From: JBBIMS01 sp964531645
Lineage (GTDB): Bacteria > Acidobacteriota > Aminicenantia > JBFLYD01 > JBBIMS01
Assembly: GCA_964531645.1 (NCBI GenBank)
Contig: CAZHEF010000007.1
Location: 5,684-69,683, forward strand
Length of the DNA: 64,000 bases
Reading direction: 5' to 3'
Part shown: positions 34,992-43,097 of the stretch, one piece after another
Layout: each line of letters starts with the position of its first letter
Position numbering within the stretch: position 1 is the stretch's first letter
Program-made: the position numbers and the translations under genes
The notes under the pieces: generated by a model
Told to the model about the DNA's origin: nothing
The model's input: the letters and a program-made list of their open reading frames with translations, nothing else
The model's database searches: none

Positions 34992-35377
34992 TTTAGCCTC
35001 CTAAAAAAATAGTTTACTTCATAAAGAGAAAAAATCAAATAAAAAAATTACTGGAGTTTCCTGAGTTTCTGAAGGATATGAAAGGAGTGACAGACATGAG
35101 CTCTATCACCTCAAAGGTTAAAAATCACCAAGCACCAATAACCAAGCTCCAAATAAGCAAGGAAAGAGCATTGAAAATTTAGAATTTTAGAATGCAACTC
35201 TTTGAAAGGATGGGTCAGCTGTAGGCTGTGAGCTTGAAGCATTAGTTATTGGAATTTGGTTATTGGTTATTCAAGATCTTCTGGTCTCAGTTTGTCGATT
35301 ATTTCTATACCTTCTTAAGATAGACTTATTAAAATTCAGAAAACTTCAGAAAAAATTATGTTTAAAACCACTTTTTC
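34992..35377. repeat. Intergenic region with a long spaced inverted repeat
   Basis: About 385 bases between divergent gdhA and hrcA hold no gene. CACCAATAACCAAGCTCCAA (35135-35155) is matched, inverted and imperfectly, by TTGGAATTTGGTTATTGG (about 35249-35266), arms of about 23 bases roughly 90 bases apart. Inside lies CAGCTGTAGGCTGTGAGCTT (35215-35234), a relative of the hairpin repeat at 41.8 kb. It looks like a non-coding, MITE-like dispersed repeat. Confidence 0.6.
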
Positions 35378-35406
35378 TTGACTTGGAAACTTTTTATTGG
35401 TATAAA
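35378..35406 (+). promoter_or_regulatory. hrcA operon promoter (leaderless start)
   Basis: TTGACT (35378-35383), a 17-base spacer, TATAAA (35401-35406); the ATG follows after 8 bases with no ribosome site. No CIRCE inverted repeat (TTAGCACTC-N9-GAGTGCTAA) is found here or elsewhere between gdhA and dnaK. Confidence 0.75.
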
Positions 35407-35414
35407 ATAATTAA

Positions 35415-36425
35415 ATGTTAGAGAGAAGAGCTGAGACGATATTGAGATTAATAGTTGAATCTTATTTAAAGGAAGGCACTCCTGTTTCATCTCAATTTAT
35501 AGCTCGTGAGCTTGGCTACACTTTAAGTCCTGCAACAATTAGAAATATAATGGCAAAACTTGAAAAGGAGAATTTCCTCTTTCAGCCTCATGTAGCTTCA
35601 GGAAGAATCCCTACGGATAAGGGCTTAAAATTTTATGCAGAATCAGTGCTCGAGGGAATGAAACAACCCTATGAGATTGCAGAAATGCTCATTGGCAGTA
35701 CACCCTCTGAAATTGATGCCTTGCTTGAAAGAACCTCCAAATTTCTTTCGGATACTTCAGATTGCATGAGTTTTATTGTGGTTCCACCCATTGAGTTCGT
35801 CACATTTAATTACATAAATTTTGAAAAAATCTCCAGCGAAGCCATACTTCTTACCCTTCTTAGCTCTTCAAATTTAATAATTACTAAAGTCTTAAAAAAC
35901 ACGGAAGGCTTTACCCATGAAGAACTATTAAAACTCTCATCTTTTCTTCAGGAAAAATTTGCAGGGCAAAACCTCAACTTTGTAAAAACGACACTGATTA
36001 GAGAAATATACATTGAAAAGAGAACCTTCGCAAGACTTCTGGAAAAGTTCACTAATTTCTTCAGAAAAATTGAAGGAGAGAGGGAAGAAAAGATTGATGT
36101 TCATTTACAGGGTCATGAAAACCTTATGGGGAAACCCGAATTTCCTGATATTGAAGCTTTGAAAAATCTTTTAAAAAGCCTTGAAGAGAAATCCAATTTA
36201 TTAAAGCTTCTCCAGCAGGTATCAAGCGAAGGCACAAAGGTAATATTCGGCTCTGAAATCGATTTTTTCCCTTTGCCATCCTGTTCCTTTGTGATTTCAG
36301 GGTTAAGAACAGGAGAGAACATAAGTGGATCGGTTGGAATTATAGGCTCGCGCAGAATGCTTTACAAAGTTACAATCCCACTGGTTGAGGGAACCGCAAA
36401 ATTTCTTTCTCAAGTCTTCTCTTAA
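35415..36425 (+). CDS. hrcA: Heat-shock repressor HrcA
   Basis: A 336-residue winged-helix repressor. The N-terminal DNA-binding part reads ETILRLIVESYLKEGTPVSSQFIA...LSPATIRNIMAKLE. A GAF-like core and the C-terminal GSVGIIGSRRMLYKVTIPLVEGTAKFLSQ follow. HrcA normally binds CIRCE and needs GroEL for activity; here it heads the grpE-dnaK-dnaJ operon, but no canonical CIRCE is visible, so its site must differ or lie elsewhere. Probably translated from a leaderless mRNA. Confidence 0.93.
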   Translation: MLERRAETILRLIVESYLKEGTPVSSQFIARELGYTLSPATIRNIMAKLEKENFLFQPHVASGRIPTDKGLKFYAESVLEGMKQPYEIAEMLIGSTPSEIDALLERTSKFLSDTSDCMSFIVVPPIEFVTFNYINFEKISSEAILLTLLSSSNLIITKVLKNTEGFTHEELLKLSSFLQEKFAGQNLNFVKTTLIREIYIEKRTFARLLEKFTNFFRKIEGEREEKIDVHLQGHENLMGKPEFPDIEALKNLLKSLEEKSNLLKLLQQVSSEGTKVIFGSEIDFFPLPSCSFVISGLRTGENISGSVGIIGSRRMLYKVTIPLVEGTAKFLSQVFS

Positions 36426-36443
36426 GGAGCATGGAGGTTTTAA

Positions 36444-37025
36444 ATGGATGAAGAAAGAGAGGGTAAGCCTGAAGAAATAAAAGAAGAAGGAGGAATAAAA
36501 ATAAAAGAGAAAGAGGAAGGGAGCGAAGAAAATACAGAATCACTAAAAAACGATCTGGAAAAGTTGAAAAAGGAAAAGGAAGAGCTCTATAAAAAATACC
36601 TCAGAGCGATCGCCGACATAGATAATTTGCGAAAAAGGGCTGAAAAGGAAAAGAGGGAATTTTATAATGTTGTCCTATTTGAAGTTCTTCTTGCATTGCT
36701 TCCAATAATAGACGATTTTGAAAGAGCGCTTTCCAATCAAACTGAACAGAACGAGGCTTTCAAAAGGGGTGTTGAACTAATTTACAAGAACTTTAAAGAA
36801 ACCCTTTTCAAATTTGGATTAAAACCAATTGAAGCATTAGGAACAGAGTTTAATCCCTTCTATCACGAAGCTATTTTTAAGGTGGATTCAGAGGAAGTGG
36901 ATAGCCCTATAGTTATTGAAGAGTTTCAGAAAGGGTATCTTTTGAACGATAGACTTTTAAGACCTTCCCTGGTTAGAGTAGCAGTTCCCATCGAAAAACC
37001 TCAAAAGGAGAATAAAGAGGCATGA
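36444..37025 (+). CDS. grpE: DnaK nucleotide exchange factor GrpE
   Basis: A 193-residue co-chaperone. It has a charged, disordered N-terminus (about 1-35), then the long dimerisation helix (EKEELYKKYLRAIADIDNLRKR). The beta-wing domain includes PIEALGTEFNPFYHEAI, and LLNDRLLRPSLVRVA closes it. It releases ADP from DnaK. GGAGGTTTTAA precedes the ATG, 18 bases after hrcA. Confidence 0.95.
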   Translation: MDEEREGKPEEIKEEGGIKIKEKEEGSEENTESLKNDLEKLKKEKEELYKKYLRAIADIDNLRKRAEKEKREFYNVVLFEVLLALLPIIDDFERALSNQTEQNEAFKRGVELIYKNFKETLFKFGLKPIEALGTEFNPFYHEAIFKVDSEEVDSPIVIEEFQKGYLLNDRLLRPSLVRVAVPIEKPQKENKEA

Positions 37026-37175
37026 AAACTCAAAAAGGCAAAGGTCAAAATTACAATTCAAAATTTAAAACTATAAAAGAGTGGTAAATGAGTAAAATTC
37101 AAATAAATTTGCAGGACAGGGTTATGAAGTTTTTGGAAAAATCAAACTTTTTACTTTTAACCTGGGAGAAAGAAA
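37026..37175. repeat. grpE-dnaK spacer with A/T-rich words
   Basis: The spacer holds CAAAAAGGCAAAGGTCAAAA, AATTCAAAATTTAAAAC and TTTTTACTTTTAACC, members of the dispersed A/T word family. GGGAGAAAGAA before the dnaK ATG is its ribosome site. No separate gene is seen. Confidence 0.45.
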
Positions 37176-38981
37176 ATGGAAAAGATAGTAGGAATTGACT
37201 TAGGAACAACAAATTCCTGCATATCATTTATTGAAAGCGGAGAGGTTAATGTAATTCCCAATTTTGAAGGTTCAAGAACAACCCCTTCTGTAGTTGCTTT
37301 TACTCCTTCTGGAGAGAGGCTAATAGGAATATCTGCAAAAAGGCAGACAATTATAAATGCTGAAAACACTGTATTTTCAGTGAAGAGATTGATGGGAAGA
37401 AAATTAAATTCCCTTGAGGTTCAGGAGTTACAGAGAAGGATTAGCTACAAGCTGAGCGAGGCTTCCAATGGAGATGTTAGAATTCTTGTTGGTGAAAAAG
37501 TTTTTTCTCCGCAGGAAATATCCTCTATGATTCTGTCCTATTTAAAAGATATTGCTGAAGCATATATAGGAGAGGAAGTGAAAAAGGCTGTTATTACAGT
37601 GCCAGCAAACTTCGACGATGCCCAGAGGCAGGCGACAAAAGATGCAGGCACAATAGCAGGCCTTGAAGTTGTTAGAATCATAAACGAGCCTACCGCAGCT
37701 GCTCTCGCCTACGGTTTCCATAAGAAAAAGGAGGGACTCATAGCAATATTTGATCTCGGTGGCGGAACTTTCGACATTTCCATTCTCGAGATAAGAAAAG
37801 GGGTTTTCCATGTCCTCTCAACTGCTGGAGATTCATTTCTTGGAGGTGACGATATAGATGAGCTATTAATAGATATAATTTGCAAAGAATTTAAAAATAG
37901 CTACAATATCGAGCTTAGGGAAAGGAGGGAGGCGATTCAGAGATTAAAAGAAGTTGGTGAAAAGGCAAAAATTGAACTATCTTATAACACCTCAGCAGAA
38001 ATAAATCTTCCATTTATAGCAGAGCTGGACTCAAAACCCTTGCATCTTTCAAGGGTTATAACAAGAGATGAACTTGAAAACTCTGTCTCAGAGATTCTCC
38101 AGAGGATACCGCCTCTTCTGGATAAAGCAATTACGGATGCAAAGATTTCAAAGCTGGACATAGACGAAGTAATTCTTGTTGGTGGTCAAACAAGAATGCC
38201 AAAAATAATAAAACTTGTGGGAGAATATTTCGGAAAGGAGCCCAATTTATCAATAAACCCTGATGAAGTTGTATCCATAGGTGCATCTGTTCAGGGAAGC
38301 ATTTTGAGTGGAGAAGTGTGTGATATAGTGCTGCTTGATGTTACTCCTCTTTCCCTTGGAGTAGAAACCAAGGGAGACCAGTTTGTAAAAATCATTGATA
38401 GAAACACGACAATTCCTGTTAGAAAGACAATGGCATTCACTACTGTGGAGGACAATCAGACAACTGTTAAAGTCCATGTTCTTCAGGGTGAAAGGGAAAT
38501 AGCATCTGCCAACCGCTCTCTCGGTTATTTCTACTTAACAGATATTTTCCCTGCTCCGAAAGGTATCCCCAAGATTGATGTAACCTTTGAGATTGATTCC
38601 AATGGTATAGTTAAGGTATCCGCAGTAGATAAAGCAACTGGACAGACTCAGCAACTGGTTGTGGAACCATCTTCTGGACTCACACCTCAGGAAATAGAGA
38701 AAATGTTAGAGGAAGCTAAAAAATACAGGGAAGAGGATAGAAGAATGATGGAAATGAAACGAATCAGGGAGGAGCTGGATGCAATAATATGGGGAATAAA
38801 AGATTCTCTAAATAAAGCATCTTATATGTTGGGAGATATTAACATTGAGGAGCTCTGGGTTTTAATCTCAAAGGCGGAAAATGCAATAAATAAAAATGAT
38901 GTTAATGAGATGAGGAGATTTCAATCTGATCTAAATGAGGCTAAAGAAAAACTAACTAAAATTATTTCCAGTAAAATTTAA
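37176..38981 (+). CDS. dnaK: Chaperone DnaK (Hsp70)
   Basis: A 601-residue Hsp70. The nucleotide-binding domain has IVGIDLGTTNSCI, VITVPANFDDAQRQATKDAG, IFDLGGGTFDISIL and VILVGGQTRMPKI. The substrate domain has LLDVTPLSLGVETKGD and the TIPVRKTMAFTTVEDNQ region, followed by a helical lid. It is shorter than E. coli DnaK (638) because the acidic disordered tail is missing; it ends in KLTKIISSKI. It folds and protects proteins with DnaJ and GrpE, which flank it. Confidence 0.96.
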   Translation: MEKIVGIDLGTTNSCISFIESGEVNVIPNFEGSRTTPSVVAFTPSGERLIGISAKRQTIINAENTVFSVKRLMGRKLNSLEVQELQRRISYKLSEASNGDVRILVGEKVFSPQEISSMILSYLKDIAEAYIGEEVKKAVITVPANFDDAQRQATKDAGTIAGLEVVRIINEPTAAALAYGFHKKKEGLIAIFDLGGGTFDISILEIRKGVFHVLSTAGDSFLGGDDIDELLIDIICKEFKNSYNIELRERREAIQRLKEVGEKAKIELSYNTSAEINLPFIAELDSKPLHLSRVITRDELENSVSEILQRIPPLLDKAITDAKISKLDIDEVILVGGQTRMPKIIKLVGEYFGKEPNLSINPDEVVSIGASVQGSILSGEVCDIVLLDVTPLSLGVETKGDQFVKIIDRNTTIPVRKTMAFTTVEDNQTTVKVHVLQGEREIASANRSLGYFYLTDIFPAPKGIPKIDVTFEIDSNGIVKVSAVDKATGQTQQLVVEPSSGLTPQEIEKMLEEAKKYREEDRRMMEMKRIREELDAIIWGIKDSLNKASYMLGDINIEELWVLISKAENAINKNDVNEMRRFQSDLNEAKEKLTKIISSKI

Positions 38982-38983
38982 AT

Positions 38984-40102
38984 ATGAAAAAGAAAGATTA
39001 TTATCAGATTTTAGGTGTTCCAAGGGATGCAACCCAGGAGGAGATTAAAAAAGCATACAAAAATCTTGCCTTAAAATATCATCCCGACAGAAACCCGGGT
39101 AATAAAGAAGCAGAGGAAAAATTTAAGGAAGCTGCTGAGGCATACTCTGTCCTTGGAGATCCTGAAAAGAGGAGAATATATGACACTTATGGACATTCTG
39201 GTCTAAGGGGTGAGCAATTTACGGATTTTGATGTTTTCTCATCTTCAATTTTCCAGGAATTTGAAGATATATTAGGTAATTTCTTTGGATTCGATTTCTT
39301 CTCGCCTCGAAGAAGTAAAAGGGGTCCAAAGCCTGGAGCTGATATATGGCTTGAGATAGAAATTCCACTTGAGGATGCATTCATGGGAGTGGAAAAAGAA
39401 ATAGAGGTTTTCAGGGATGAGGTTTGTTCAGCTTGTGGTGGTGAAGGAGTTGAAAAAGGGACAAAGAGAGAGGTCTGCCCAACATGTGGAGGCTCAGGAC
39501 ATGTTAGATACCAGCAAGGTTTCTTCTCCATATCGAGAACATGTCCTCAGTGCAATGGAACCGGAGAGATTGCAAAGAACCCCTGCAAAGCTTGTAGAGG
39601 AACAGGAAAGAAAAAGGAAAAGAGGACACTGAAAATCAAGATCCCCGCAGGGATTGACTCGGGTGCTAAACTAAGAATTCAGGGAGAGGGCGAGATGGGA
39701 GAGTTCGGAGGAAGGAGAGGGGATCTCTATGTTATTATCAGAATAGCACCCCATCCTATTTTTGAAAGGAGTGGGGATAATTTGCATATGGAAATACCAA
39801 TAACATTCACACAGGCTACCCTTGGAGCAGAGCTGAAGATACCAACTCTTGATGGTGATGAGCATTTGAAAATTCCTGAGGAAACTCAGACAGGAACTGT
39901 TTTCAGACTAAAGGGTAAAGGGATGAGAGTCCTTGGAAGTGCAAGAAGAGGCGATCTCTTTGTCAAAGTAAAAGTTGTTACTCCAACAAATCTCACTAAG
40001 GAAGAGAAGAAACTCCTTCAACAGCTTGCAGTATTAAGAGGAGACGAAAGCTCCCGCCATTACGACGAGATAAAGTCAAAAATAAAAAATATATATCATT
40101 AA
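38984..40102 (+). CDS. dnaJ: Chaperone DnaJ (Hsp40)
   Basis: A 372-residue type I J-protein. The J domain has the HPD motif (LKYHPDRNPG). A G/F region is rich in Phe (FDVFSSSIFQEFEDILGNFFGF). The Zn-binding domain has four CxxCxGxG repeats (CSACGGEG, CPTCGGSG, CPQCNGTG, CKACRGTG), and the C-terminal substrate domains follow (IRIAPHPIFERSGDNLHM). It begins 2 bases after the dnaK stop. Confidence 0.96.
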   Translation: MKKKDYYQILGVPRDATQEEIKKAYKNLALKYHPDRNPGNKEAEEKFKEAAEAYSVLGDPEKRRIYDTYGHSGLRGEQFTDFDVFSSSIFQEFEDILGNFFGFDFFSPRRSKRGPKPGADIWLEIEIPLEDAFMGVEKEIEVFRDEVCSACGGEGVEKGTKREVCPTCGGSGHVRYQQGFFSISRTCPQCNGTGEIAKNPCKACRGTGKKKEKRTLKIKIPAGIDSGAKLRIQGEGEMGEFGGRRGDLYVIIRIAPHPIFERSGDNLHMEIPITFTQATLGAELKIPTLDGDEHLKIPEETQTGTVFRLKGKGMRVLGSARRGDLFVKVKVVTPTNLTKEEKKLLQQLAVLRGDESSRHYDEIKSKIKNIYH

Positions 40103-40105
40103 AAA

Positions 40106-40828
40106 TTGACTGCAAACAGATTCTTCATCTATCTCGAAAAAATAGAGAATGATATCTGTTTTCTTTCAGAGGAAGAGCACACACACTTTTCAAAGGTTTT
40201 GAGAGGAAAAACTGGTGAAAAAATTTCCCTTACAGATGGAGAGGGAAATTTATATATTGGAGAAGTAATTTCAATAGGAAGCAAAAGCACAAAAGTAAAA
40301 ATATTTGAAAGGGAAAGAAAGGAGAGGGAATACCCTCCCATTATTCTCTGTCAAGCTATTTTAAAAAATGAAACCATGGATTTCATTATCCAGAAAGCCA
40401 CCGAACTTGGCGCAGACAAAATATTTCCAGTTCATTCTAAAAGGTCAAAAATAATTAAAAATGAAGGGGTTGAGCCAAAGTTAAGACACTGGAAATCCAT
40501 CGCAATAAATGCACTTAAACAATCAAAAAGATTATATCTTCCAAAAATAGAGACTCCAATAGAACTTGAAGAATTTTTGAAAATCTCCTTTGAAGGAGAA
40601 AAATTACTCTTCAGCGAAAATGGAAATATAATGATAAAAGAAGTTTTAAATAAAAAGCCCCAATCTGCTATTTTACTTTTTGGACCAGAAGGAGGGTGGG
40701 AGAATGAAGAGGAAGATTTTATATTAAGTAATGATTTCAAATCAATTTCCCTTGGAAAAAACACTCTCAGAAGCGAAACCGCTGTGATTTCTGCAATGAC
40801 ACTTTTCAATATTTTCTGGAGGAATTAG
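40106..40828 (+). CDS. rsmE: 16S rRNA (uracil1498-N3)-methyltransferase RsmE
   Basis: A 240-residue SPOUT methyltransferase of the RsmE type. The N-terminal PUA-like part has HTHFSKVLRGKTGEKISLTDGEG. KATELGADKIFPVHSKRS and the SAM knot LLFGPEGGWENEEEDF with LGKNTLRSETAVISAM follow. It methylates U1498 of 16S rRNA. It has a TTG start 3 bases after dnaJ with no clear ribosome site, so translation is probably coupled. RsmE next to dnaJ is a widespread arrangement. Confidence 0.92.
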   Translation: MTANRFFIYLEKIENDICFLSEEEHTHFSKVLRGKTGEKISLTDGEGNLYIGEVISIGSKSTKVKIFERERKEREYPPIILCQAILKNETMDFIIQKATELGADKIFPVHSKRSKIIKNEGVEPKLRHWKSIAINALKQSKRLYLPKIETPIELEEFLKISFEGEKLLFSENGNIMIKEVLNKKPQSAILLFGPEGGWENEEEDFILSNDFKSISLGKNTLRSETAVISAMTLFNIFWRN

Positions 40829-40829
40829 A

Positions 40830-41771
40830 TTGTTTCTAAGAGGCCAGAAATTAGGAAAGTATTTGATTTTAGACATTCTTGGAACAGGAGGATTTGGAAC
40901 TGTTTATCTTGCCCAGGATATCTGGCTAAAAAAGAAAGTCGCTTTAAAAGTTCCCCACAGGCAGTCAACTGATTTAATAAATCTTTTAAAAGAACCACAG
41001 GTTCAGGCAGCTCTGACCCACCCAAACATTATTCAAATTATTACAGCTGAGAAAATAAACCCTTACTTTTTCATTGTCATGGAGTATGTTGATGGTGAGC
41101 CCCTTCATAGAATAATAGAAAGGGAAGGGAAACTTTCCCTTTCGACTTCTTTAAATTATTTTAGACAGATGTGTCTTGGTGTTAAGCACGCCCACGAGCA
41201 TAATATAATTCACAGAGACCTCAGACCATCAAATATTCTAATAACTAAAGATGGAATTGCAAAAATAGGAGATTTCGGTACATCCACATGGATAGAAGGG
41301 ATTCCTTATGCAACAACAAAAATTGGTTCCCCTCCTTATATGGCACCTGAACAGTTTGCAGGAAAGTCAACCTTTGTCTCAGACATTTATTCTTTAGGAT
41401 GTATTCTTTATGAAATGCTGACAGGAGCACCTCCAATCCTTGATGCCAATCCCTTTGTTATCGAAAAACTTGCAAGGGAAGGAAAGATCACTCCTTTGCA
41501 CAAAGCAAACCCAGCTATTCCAAGGGAAATTTCAAATATATGTATGAAAGCATTAAAGGCAAACCCTCAGGAAAGACACCAGAGTGTTTCAGAAATTATC
41601 GAGGAAATAGACAAATTTCTCGGAAAAGATGTTCACACAGACTATATTAGAGATATAAAAGAACGGATAAAAATGAGAGAGATAAAAAAAGAGAAAAAGT
41701 GCTGGAATTGTAAAAGATTGATATCAAATGTTGTAAAAAATTGCCCCTATTGCGGGGAGGAACAGGACTAA
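40830..41771 (+). CDS. Hanks-type Ser/Thr protein kinase with C-terminal zinc ribbon
   Basis: A 313-residue cytosolic kinase with P-loop LGTGGFGTVYLA (18-29), VALKVPH (catalytic Lys), catalytic loop HRDLRPSNI, Mg loop GDFGTS, APE MAPEQF, then a short linker. The C-terminal zinc ribbon is CWNCKRLISNVVKNCPYCGEE (two CxxC pairs). The catalytic loop has Arg where nearly all bacterial kinases have Lys (HRDLKPSN). No membrane helix or PASTA domain is present. It starts at TTG behind the GGAGGAATTAGA at the end of rsmE. Its place at the end of the heat-shock operon suggests stress-linked signalling, but this is an inference. Confidence 0.9.
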   Translation: MFLRGQKLGKYLILDILGTGGFGTVYLAQDIWLKKKVALKVPHRQSTDLINLLKEPQVQAALTHPNIIQIITAEKINPYFFIVMEYVDGEPLHRIIEREGKLSLSTSLNYFRQMCLGVKHAHEHNIIHRDLRPSNILITKDGIAKIGDFGTSTWIEGIPYATTKIGSPPYMAPEQFAGKSTFVSDIYSLGCILYEMLTGAPPILDANPFVIEKLAREGKITPLHKANPAIPREISNICMKALKANPQERHQSVSEIIEEIDKFLGKDVHTDYIRDIKERIKMREIKKEKKCWNCKRLISNVVKNCPYCGEEQD

Positions 41772-41827
41772 ACAGCTTATAGCTAACAGCTATATAATAG
41801 AAAAAGCTGTAGGCTGTTAGCTGTTTT
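41770..41827. terminator. Long hairpin between convergent genes (dispersed repeat)
   Basis: AACAGCTTATAGCTAACAGC (41771-41790) pairs, with a few mismatches, with GCTGTAGGCTGTTAGCTGTT (41806-41825). The stem is about 20 bases with a 15-base loop and covers both stop codons. It resembles the hairpin at 10.4 kb and the motif at 35.2 kb. A T-run (TTTTACC) follows on the plus strand and AAAAAG inside. It probably acts as a bidirectional terminator. Confidence 0.65.
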
Positions 41828-42869
41828 ACCTTTCTCTTTTGAAAAGGTAAGCACAATCAAGTAATCGATTTACCTTTCCATCATGGACTGCATATTTAGA
41901 GCCGCTCCATATGGATGCTGCACCGTAAAGACCGTCCTTTCTTACTGCATAGAAATTTAAATTGAATTTTGGTCTTCCTTTTTCATCATGCAAATATCCC
42001 TGTTTCTTGTTGGTATGAACAACCCTATCAAGAGTCTTTAAACATGCCTCCTCTGGAGTCATTCCATTCCTCATAAATTCTACAACAGTGTGGGCTCCTA
42101 CATTCAAAATGTTTGCTTCACCTCTTCCTGTTGAGCCAGCTGTCCCAACATCATTGTCAACATAAAGACCCGCTCCAATTATGGGAGAATCCCCTACTCT
42201 CCCAGGAATTTTAAAAGCAAGACCGCTTGTTGTAGTAACTCCTCCAAGATCTCCTTTTGAATCAAGAGCAAGGCAAGTGATAGTTCCGTGAGTTCTGAAG
42301 TAATTTCTAATCTCCTCTTCTATCTCCTCATCTTTTGGAGGGAGCCAGTCATCATTATCAGAAAGTGTTTCTTTCCAGTAAAGCCATATCTTTCTTGCCT
42401 TTTCAGTAAGGAGATCTTCTTCCTTGAATCCATGGGCTTTTGCAAATTTCAAAGCTCCCTCTCCCACAAGAAGAATATGGTCAGACCTTGTCATTACAAG
42501 TTTAGCAACTTTGGAGGGATTTCTTATTCCTCTCAAAGATGCTACAGCACCTGCATCATGGGTTGGACCATGCATTACAGAGGCATCAAGTTCAACAACA
42601 CCTCCTTCATTGGGAAGTCCACCAAGTCCAACTGTTATATCATTTGGATCATCCTCCACAATATTAACTCCCGCTATTACTGCATCAAGGGGATCAGCAC
42701 CCGCCTTCAAAAGTTCCATTGCCCTCTCGGTTGACCTGAGTCCATTACTGCTCGATATAACAACAGGTCCACCTTTTTTCTGCTGTGAGAATGCAAATTT
42801 TGGAAAATTTGAAAGAATGAAAGCAGACCCTATAATTTTTTTAAAGAAACTTCTTCGAGAATCGTTCAT
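41826..42869 (-). CDS. Tat-exported N4-glycosylasparaginase/isoaspartyl peptidase-type Ntn hydrolase
   Basis: A 347-residue precursor. The Tat signal is SRRSFFKK near the N-terminus. The Ntn-hydrolase asparaginase-2 fold has GADPLDAVIAGVNIVEDDPND, the self-cleavage site THGTITCLALDSKG (Thr becomes the nucleophile), GLAFKIPGRVGDSPIIGAGLY and DVGTAGSTGRGE. By family it cleaves GlcNAc-Asn or isoaspartyl bonds. The folded-export signal fits a periplasmic enzyme that salvages asparagine-linked glycopeptides or damaged peptides. AAGGAGG lies before the ATG. Confidence 0.9.
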   Translation of the reverse strand: MNDSRRSFFKKIIGSAFILSNFPKFAFSQQKKGGPVVISSSNGLRSTERAMELLKAGADPLDAVIAGVNIVEDDPNDITVGLGGLPNEGGVVELDASVMHGPTHDAGAVASLRGIRNPSKVAKLVMTRSDHILLVGEGALKFAKAHGFKEEDLLTEKARKIWLYWKETLSDNDDWLPPKDEEIEEEIRNYFRTHGTITCLALDSKGDLGGVTTTSGLAFKIPGRVGDSPIIGAGLYVDNDVGTAGSTGRGEANILNVGAHTVVEFMRNGMTPEEACLKTLDRVVHTNKKQGYLHDEKGRPKFNLNFYAVRKDGLYGAASIWSGSKYAVHDGKVNRLLDCAYLFKRER

Positions 42870-42884
42870 ATGACCTCCTTAAAT

Positions 42885-43097
42885 TTAAATCTAAAATTAA
42901 AAAGTCAAAAGTTAAAAGCATCATCTAAAATAAAAATATAGTAAAATGCAAATTTTAAATTGCAGATTTTAAATTAATTAAACTTATTGCTTTTTCATTT
43001 TGCATTTTAAAATTTCCAATCTTCAATTCAATTTGCAATCAATTAATATTAATTTTGAATTTCTCATTTGACTTTTGCCTTTTTACTTTTTAATTTT
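42885..43097. repeat. A/T-rich intergenic region with mirrored word repeats
   Basis: About 210 bases (over 80% A/T) hold AAAAAGTCAAAAGTTAAAAG at the left and CATTTGACTTTTGCCTTTTT at the right. AAAATGCAAATTTTAAATTG and TTTTTCATTTTGCATTTTAA lie in the middle. The two halves are roughly inverted copies. No gene is visible. Confidence 0.55.

Noticed and set aside
35100..35414. CIRCE element in front of hrcA
   Set aside because: The canonical TTAGCACTC-N9-GAGTGCTAA was searched for by eye and is not present; AATGCAACTC near 35190 does not have the partner arm.
42288..42873. Antisense frames over the Tat asparaginase
   Set aside because: Shadows of the real gene, with Ser/Pro-rich composition typical of reverse frames.
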